Shown: piece by piece, positions 57,457 through 64,000 of the stretch | Layout of the letters: each line of letters begins with the position of its first letter | How positions within the stretch are numbered: the first letter of the stretch is position 1 | Assembly (NCBI GenBank): GCA_003550325.1 | Contig: QKWP01000050.1 | Span: 394,893 to 458,892 of the forward strand | Reading direction: 5' to 3' | DNA length: 64,000 nt | Source of the DNA: Gigaspora rosea | Taxonomy: Eukaryota; Glomeromycota; Glomeromycetes; Diversisporales; Gigasporaceae | Position numbers and translations under genes: made by a program | The notes under the pieces: generated by a model | Seen by the model: the letters and a program-made list of their open reading frames with translations, nothing else | Databases searched by the model: none | What the model was told of the DNA's origin: nothing

Positions 57457-57770
57457 GGCTACCCAAAGTTGATTTTTTATTTTGCATTACCCGCTAGCTT
57501 ATTTTTTCAATTTTTCGAGTTTTTTTTTTGAATTTTGACATTTTATTTTTTTTTATTCTCATCCTGTGCCACTGTTAGAAACCTAAGAAAAAAATATGAC
57601 TGCTAACCCAGTTTTTAATTCTTTGTTGTACAAATAAAAATTAACCTTGTACAACCTTAGATGTGAACATTATTCTATTATTTACAGTAAATTAAAAAAA
57701 AATTTTGACCAACTGACTCATATTTTCAGATTCAAAGTAATGCAAAATGAAAAATTAACTTTGTGTAGCC
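57457..57770. mobile_element. MITE of the GGCCACGCAAAGTTG family, TAA-flanked
   Basis: Ends GGCTACCCAAAGTTGATTTT and AAAATTAACTTTGTGTAGCC, with TAA on both sides (57454-57456, 57771-57773) and TTTTGCATTACCCG / GTAATGCAAAA just inside. Confidence 0.8.
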
Positions 57771-58247
57771 TAATGATATGTTTCAAAAGAGTGTAAATTA
57801 CCAGAGTGAGTATAAAGTTAAATTCTGTTCATTTAAATATTTGTGTTATAAAATAATGTAAATTAACCATAATCAGTATAAAGTTTAACTTGATCGCTTT
57901 AGTGATTGTGTTTAAATAAAATATATATATGATTAATATAATTTAAATTCTATTCATCTTAACAATTATTAGAATTGCAATTATATTTTGTATTAGACAG
58001 TAAATCAAATAGATTAAGTCCAATAAAAATGATTGAAAGCCTGATGACAGGTTTCCTTTACCTGGTGCATGTAATCATACTGGTCCTTACAGTATCGCAT
58101 GCTGCGCAGCTATCTTATTTTATAATATATTTTTTTATCATATATACTGCAATATAGCAGTTTATAGATGAATTAGAAAAGCTAATGCATGATTATATAA
58201 CAAAATCGTAATCTGTAATGATTATGTAGTTTTTATTATTATTTATA
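57771..58247. other. Non-coding spacer
   Basis: Two loose repeats of GAGTATAAAGTTAAATTCTG-like sequence (57800 and 57860). No gene. Confidence 0.45.
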
Positions 58248-58829
58248 CTAATGATATCTGATACATAACGAAACCATTTTGTCAGGCAACTTCAAATTAA
58301 CGAATTGAAGAATGACGAAACTCATGATGCATAGCGTAACTCATGATGTATAATGAAACCCATGATGCATAATGAAACACATAATGCATGAACCATGACG
58401 TATGACAAAACCAATAATAAATAAATTGCCTGATGATCTGCAACAATTACCCAGATATATCTAATAGGTGTTCTCCGGATTGGCAGTGTTATAGTATTTT
58501 ATTATTATATATTATTTTATGTATTTCTTATTTTGCCATAGATTGTGGCATAGTTAGATAATTTTGACCCTCAACGAGGGTACTCTGTGGGTACCCTCAA
58601 TGAGGGTTATAGACTCTTGACAATTGTATAAACCTCTTAGCATGTGAATTAAATACCTAGTGAGAGATTAAATCCTTAGTATGAATTAAAGATATTTGAG
58701 AGCATGGTTTTAATTTGCAAATGAAATAACGGATGTTCATAGCATTAGAGTTATTATTGATAGTTCAAAAACTAGTGCTCGGACAATTGATTTTACACAA
58801 ATTTTACAGGAAGGCTACCAAAATTCTGG
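58248..58829 (+). repeat. Direct repeat, copy 1
   Basis: Starts with a CATGATGCATAATGAAAC minisatellite, then TTACCCAGATATATCTAATA, a hairpin ACCCTCAACGAGGGT...ACCCTCAATGAGGGT, and ends GGCTACCAAAATTCTGG. It matches 58916-59657. Confidence 0.8.
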
Positions 58830-58915
58830 GTGTATACATCAGATTTAGGATGGCTTTAGCCTTAGATATTAGCAGGTTCTGCAGCAAATTACTTAATGAA
58901 TAAATATGATTTTAT

Positions 58916-59657
58916 TTAATGATACCTGACGCATGACACAATCTTCGTCATTAATTATGACAAAACCATTTCATCAGGCAACTTCAAATTGACAAATTGA
59001 TGAATAACGAAACCTATAACACATGAAAAACATATAACAAAATCCACGACACATAATGAAACACATGACGCATAAACCCATGACACATGATAAAACCAAT
59101 AATAAATAACAAAACTCATGATAATTTTGATGATACATAAGACTATTATTCATTTATTTCGTAACAGAAATAAATTAGTCCATGTAAAGTTAATTTTTTG
59201 TTCATTATTATATCTTCCCAGTTTTTATCTTTTTGACATCGATCCGACATGACCTAATGATTTGCAACAATCACCCAGATATATCTGATAGGTGTTCTAT
59301 GAATTAGCAATGTTATAGTATTTTATTATTATGTATTATTTTATATATTTCTTATTTTGGCATAATTTGTGGCATAGTTGCATGATTTTAACCCTCAATG
59401 AGAGTACCTTGCTAGTACCCTCAATGAGCATTATAGACTCTTGGTGAGTGTATGAACCTCTCAGCAAGTGAATTAAACACCTAGCAAGTAATTAAAACCT
59501 CAGTACAAATTAAACATTTTTGAGAGTATGGTTTTAGTCTGCAAATGAAATAACAGATATTTATAGCATTAGTGTTATTATTGATGGTTGATCAAAAATC
59601 ATATATTCAGACAATTAATCCTACATGAATTTTACAGGAAGGTCACCAAAATTCTGG
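58916..59657 (+). repeat. Direct repeat, copy 2, with an extra ~150 bp
   Basis: Same order of blocks as copy 1 (minisatellite, CACCCAGATATATCTGATAG, ACCCTCAATGAG hairpin, GGTCACCAAAATTCTGG). Extra sequence at about 59115-59265 includes CATGTAAAGTTAATTTTTTG, reminiscent of a truncated GGCCACGCAAAGTTG MITE end. Confidence 0.8.
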
Positions 59658-60131
59658 ATCGCATGCGTTTAGAGTACAGAGTGGGCCAGGCTAAACCTGG
59701 AAATTAGCAGGGCGGGCTGGGCTTAGGCCTAGATTTGGGCTCATATTTTTATAAAGTAGACTGGACTAGGCTTTGGTTGGGCCTAAAAAATATCAGGCCA
59801 GTTCCAGGCCTCAGTGAATATACCTGATTAGGCCCGGTAAATTCTTAAAAGTGAGTAATAGAGATTATATATGTACATACAAACTTAATGTGTTACTGTA
59901 CTTGATTGTCTACTTGGTGTTAATAAGAGATTTTAGACTTCTTGCATCGTGTGTACATAGACTTCACTAGGTAAAAATATGTACTCTTAGTAAGAAATGA
60001 AGAAGTCATACAAGTAAGTCTAGTGAATGAATATAAATTAAAAGAACCTTTGGTACAAAAAAAAAGAAAGCAAAAAAAATATCAGTATGTAAAATAAGAA
60101 CCAATTATTATAGTTAAAAGTAAAACAATAA
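59658..60131. other. Non-coding, with a GGGCC-rich block
   Basis: 59670-59840 is enriched in GGGCC/GGCCT words (GGGCGGGCTGGGCTTAGGCC). It is likely part of another non-autonomous repeat, but its ends are not identified. Confidence 0.45.
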
Positions 60132-60139
60132 TTAATATA

Positions 60140-60921
60140 GGGAATTGCTATTTGCACTATCTATTTCCACCATGGTTATACAAGATTTTCTATTTTTAGA
60201 ATTCAAAATAATATATGCACTTATGTTATGCAAAGGCCCAGTGCACTGTTTTTGCAAAAATAATTTTTGGTTACATGCCACTAATGTTAAATAATATTAC
60301 ACAAATCTAATTTTGGTAACATAACCCTGGCATTAGGCTTAATGCTGGTAGGCACTATTATGATAATGCCCCCGGTGGGGTTAGACATAATTTCGGCCCA
60401 TCCTAACCTTAAATCTAGGAACCCTAAAAACTATTTGTTCCCAATCACAGTGCTTAATGCTAGTGGGCACTATCATGATAATGGCCCCGGTGAGGTTAGA
60501 CATAATTCCGGCCTACCCTAACCCTAAATCTAGAAACCCTAAAAACAAATTGTTCAATCACAGTACATATACTAGTTACACAACATATGCATCTAGTATA
60601 TGTACTGTGATTGGATGTTGTTCGCCTGGATTTAGGGTTAGGATAGGCTGAAATTATATCTAACCCCGCTGAGGCATTATCATGATAGTGCCTACGTGTA
60701 TTAAGCTTAATGCTGGCTGACCTAGAGTTAGATTACCAAAATTAGACTTGTGTAATATTATACAACATTAGCGATGTGTAACCAAAAATTATTTTGGCAA
60801 AAGCAGTGCACTGGGCCTTTGTGTAACATAAGTGCATATGTTATTTGGAATTTTAAAAATAGAAAATCTTGCATAACTATGGTGAAAATAGCAAAATACC
60901 ATGGTGGAAATAGCAATTCCC
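60140..60921. mobile_element. Long-TIR element with 8-bp duplication TTAATATA
   Basis: GGGAATTGCTATTT and AAATAGCAATTCCC at the ends; arms pair along most of the length (CCACCATGG, ATACAAGATTTTCTATTTTT, GTGCACTG, TCTAATTTTGGTAA, GGGTTAGG blocks). TTAATATA flanks both sides (60132-60139, 60922-60929). ORFs inside are by-products of the palindrome. Confidence 0.85.
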
Positions 60922-60932
60922 TTAATATATTT

Positions 60933-61170
60933 GGGGAACCCACAGCAAAAGGATGCTTCGGGACAATCACATGATTTTGAGAAAATCATATCCAAAATTG
61001 GTATATAATTATCATCTATATAATAGTATCAAAATAATAGACAAAATTATATACTTTTTTATTAATTGATTTAACTATTAAACATTGTTTTTATATTGCT
61101 ATTTGGTTATTCTATAAAATCTCCAAATTTGATTGGTTGACCTGAAGCATCCTTTTGCTGTGGGCTCCCC
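60933..61170. mobile_element. Short TIR element, GGGGAACCCACAGCAAAAGG
   Basis: Left GGGGAACCCACAGCAAAAGG then ATGCTTCGG; right CCTGAAGCATCCTTTTGCTG then TGGGCTCCCC. ATTT adjoins both ends (4 bp). It sits 3 bases past the duplication of the previous element. Confidence 0.8.
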
Positions 61171-61444
61171 ATTTATACTTATGCTAAAGATTTATAAAAG
61201 ACATATTTCGTTGTCCAAAGCATAGCGAGTACACTTTTTTTCAAGCCAATCCAGTAGATAAAACTAATCCAAATCAGTAAAACAATATAAGTAAGTATTA
61301 GCATTAGGGTTATGCTTATATGCACAACATTAGTGTTAAACTATAGCTTACCTCACATAATTTATCTACAAATGTTACAATTGTAGGAAGCATAAAATTT
61401 AGTCGCTTCAGACTATTATCAGATCTGGATTTCCTAGTGTTCTA
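61171..61444. other. Short non-coding spacer
   Basis: Nothing recognised. Confidence 0.4.
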
Positions 61445-62066
61445 TGGGCCGGTGCAGAAAGGTTTGTACCTCAAAAAATTTCATAATTTTGACACTAAGG
61501 AAAAAATTTTTTTTTCTTGATTAATTATTAAAAATTTTTTAATATCAAATAAAATAGGTTTTAATCTAACTTAATATATTATTTTTATTGTTTTAACACT
61601 GTTTTATTTTAATAATTAAGCATGTACAATTCACTGTATTTGAAAAAAAACCAAAAATATTTTTTAAAAAAAAAGATATTTGAATTAATTTCGCAACCAA
61701 TATGCAGTTTTATGTGCTTGTGCTACGCAAGTGCATTAATGTGCATATGATAAAGATATGGTTAAAATTTGAGCAAAATTGGATCACTGGTTGTGAAGAA
61801 ATTAAGCTTTAAAGTGAGGTAATTTGATTTTTTTTACTATATACGCGTATATATAAATTACTATAGTAAATTATATAGTAAATATTTTTAAAAAAGTTAC
61901 TATTAATAAATTTTTTTATTTTATCAATAAAATAATCAAAAAAATTTTATTTTTATCAATTCGGTAATCTAATAAGTATATTAAATTAAAAAAATTAAAA
62001 ATTAATTTGTACAAAAAATATTTGAATCAGAGCTATTTGAGGTACAAATCTTTTTGCACCGGCCCA
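61445..62066. mobile_element. TA-flanked MITE, TGGGCCGGTGCA
   Basis: Left TGGGCCGGTGCAGAAAGGTT then TGTACCTCAAA; right TTTGAGGTACAAATCTTTTT then GCACCGGCCCA. TA on both sides (61443-61444, 62067-62068). AT-rich interior without genes; Tc1/mariner-type. Confidence 0.85.
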
Positions 62067-63079
62067 TATTGGTTTAGTAAATTCTGAAAAGAAGCAGAAA
62101 TTAGATATTGTAGATTGATTTATTTGATCCATCATTTATTATTATTATTAAAAATATACTAAAATAATTTGTACTCTGATTGACATAAATCTGCACGCTG
62201 ATTGGTCTTTTATTCTTGATTTGATTGGGTAACTTGATGCACGTGCACATTATGTTATAATGTAAAGTTTGACTGTTTGAACATCATCTTTCAGAACCGG
62301 AAATTTTTATAATCATACAATATTGCACTTTGCCATTTTTGGTTTACTATATCCAAAAACTGTAATCAGACCGTGAGAAAATTGATGATATATGAGATTG
62401 ATCATCTTTCAGAAACGCGATCAGTGTGTAGGAAAATTACAATATAATGCACATTTTGATCGACATGATATAATTATGCAGTAATAATGTAATGCCGTAA
62501 TGCTAACAAACTTATTACTACAAAGATAAAAAAACGATATTAATAAAAAATATTAGCAAATAATACTAGCTCTAAGAAAAAATTAGTCCTACTAAAAATT
62601 TAGATGATTGATTTTTAGATTTAACATTTTTTTTATCAGAATATTTGATGTCAATCTATTAACAAATAGAATTATGGTAGTGTGTTAATCTAGGAATTTC
62701 TGTATAATAAACGCTGCTTAATAATAATGAGAATAAAAAAAAAAATTAATTGCACTTTGCTATTTTTGATTTGCTATATTCATAAACTGTAATTAGACCA
62801 TGAGAAAATTAATGACATATGATCATTTGCATGTTAATGTTGTAATATATTCGCATAATTTGTAATTGATCTATTACATGTTTAACAATTTATGTACGTA
62901 ATTTCTAATAAAATATTTGCAATGGCCAGTATAATTTAGGATATATTGAGTATAACCAAAGTGAATAAATAAAAAAAAATATATCGATAAATCGTAGTGA
63001 TATCCACCCATTTTTTTAAAACCAAAAACCAAATAGAAAACTCAAAAATGCTACAAATTAATGCTATCAATCAACTGAA
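62067..63079. other. Non-coding with an internal direct repeat
   Basis: About 62320-62395 (ATTGCACTTTGCCATTTTTG, ACTGTAATCAGACCGTGAGA) recurs at about 62750-62825 in degenerate form. No gene. Confidence 0.55.
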
Positions 63080-63425
63080 TTTTGATAGCAGTCTCTAATT
63101 GGCAGATACGAATGATCCAAACAGAAATTATTTGCTCAGTTATTGTTACGAACATAGAATAGGAATTGAAAAGGAAGTAAAAAAAACATTCACATATTAC
63201 CAAAAATCGGTAGATATGAATAATCCTAATGGAATGTACCAAGTTAGATATTGTTATTATTTAGAAATTGGGATCAAAATCGGTAAGCAAAAAATGTTTT
63301 CATATTATCTGAATTCTGCTGAAGCAAGTAATTCTATGGAATTTGGAAAACTCCCTGGTGTTATTATTATGGAATTGGCATTGAAAAAAATTTTGATAAA
63401 TTTTTATGAATGGATTAATAAGTAA
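63080..63425 (+). pseudogene. Sel1-repeat protein fragment
   Basis: Two to three Sel1-like (TPR-related) units: YLLSYCYEHRIGIEKEVKKT then FTYYQKSVDM, and NGMYQVRYCYYLEIGIKIGK then MFSYYLNSAEA, ending FYEWINK. Sel1 units stack as helix pairs and scaffold protein contacts; glomeromycotan fungi have hundreds, many fused to kinases. No ATG start is near and upstream units are absent, so it is a 3' fragment. Near 63340-63400 the family signature (GIW...CYYYGIGIEKNFDKF) appears only one frame over, so at least two shifts are present. Ends TAA. Confidence 0.8.
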
Positions 63426-63584
63426 GTTAAATTTTATTTTTTATTATAATATTTGCAGTTTATTTAAAACAGGATTTCTTACACAATTTTATTTATCAGG
63501 GAGTAAGCATAAAGTGCATTTATTGATCTATTTCAGCAATTTAAGCTCATAAATACATACGTATTTATTTTGTGTTATTTAGCC

Positions 63585-64000
63585 CGTAAGTATAAAGAAC
63601 ATTTATTAATCAATGGAATTGAAAACAGCAAACATAATGGATAACAGATAAATACTTATTTACCATTACGTTTAAATTCATTTCATTCGCATTAATCATT
63701 TTATTCAATGAGTGAGTATAAAGAACATTTATTAATCAATGGAATTAAAAACAGCAAACATAATGGATAAATATGTACTTATTTACCATTATGTTTAAAT
63801 TTATTTCATTCGCATTAATCACCTCCTCACTCAGCATGCAAGTATAAGAACATTATTAATCAATGGAATTAAAAACAGCGAACATAGCAGATAAATACTT
63901 ATTTACCATTACGTTTAAATTTATTTCATTCGCATTAGTTTAGCCGGTGAGTATAAAGAACATTTATTAATCAATGGAATTAAAAACAGCAAACATAACA
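63585..64000 (+). repeat. Tandem array, ~125-bp unit, running off the window
   Basis: At least three full units plus a partial one share GAGTATAAAGAACATTTATT, AATCAATGGAATTAAAAACA and CTTATTTACCATTACGTTTA then TTTCATTCGCATTA. The array begins just after the Sel1 fragment and is open at the window end. Confidence 0.9.

Noticed and set aside
60758-60995. Overlapping ORFs on both strands
   Set aside because: Created by the palindromic arm of the element 60140-60921 and the next TIR; mirrored frames exist in the opposite arm.
63585-64000. CRISPR-like array
   Set aside because: Units of ~125 bp are homogeneous head-to-tail with no unique spacers, in a eukaryotic context.

Overview
This is a eukaryotic, strongly AT-rich, gene-poor and repeat-rich window. 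It most likely comes from an arbuscular mycorrhizal fungus (Glomeromycotina, Rhizophagus-like). The host call rests on gene families I associate with that group: a Sel1-repeat fragment, TPR-repeat, protein-kinase and F-box remnants, a MULE transposase with a SWIM zinc finger, and a multi-exon family whose C-terminus carries the motif LPGTTKNARNKRKERAQKIY. It is inference, not a database match. Introns have ordinary GT..AG borders. Most coding material is broken; the only genes that look intact are two near-identical copies of one spliced gene (31838-33166 and 38574-39902), ORF3 of a retrotransposon, and perhaps one small ORF at 41164-41481.

Layout. 1-1371: non-coding. 1372-11354: a 9.4-kb Ty3/Gypsy-type LTR retrotransposon (1406-10805, 4-bp target duplication GTGC) sits inside a host or older-transposon reading frame, which resumes in frame on the other side. 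The element has gag, protease, an unusual zinc-knuckle-rich linker, reverse transcriptase, RNase H and integrase, plus a clean extra ORF before the 3' LTR. 11887-13915: two-exon pseudogene. 14100-18165: fold-back elements and a decayed minus-strand gene split by a TA-flanked palindromic MITE. 18166-26730: repeats, a decayed TPR gene and an F-box-like remnant (minus strand), split by nested TIR elements, one containing an assembly gap. 29530-44360: a field of copies of one gene family (two intact, four decayed or partial) with a segmental duplication, a kinase pseudogene and many MITEs. 45586-49115: a bacterial-type threonyl-tRNA synthetase fragment beside a decayed MULE transposase. 49300-64000: almost entirely TIR/fold-back elements and tandem repeats, ending in a Sel1 fragment and a tandem array that runs off the window.

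Most notable observations: (1) the ThrRS fragment has TGA exactly where the family has a conserved Trp, as in the Mollicutes code, suggesting DNA from Mollicutes-related endobacteria; (2) every stop in the retrotransposon frame and in its target gene falls where Arg (CGA) or Gln (CAA/CAG) fits, a pure C-to-T pattern; (3) all eleven frame breaks in the retrotransposon go in the same direction and ten lie in short homopolymers; (4) one MITE insertion can be read against its exact empty site in the neighbouring duplicate.
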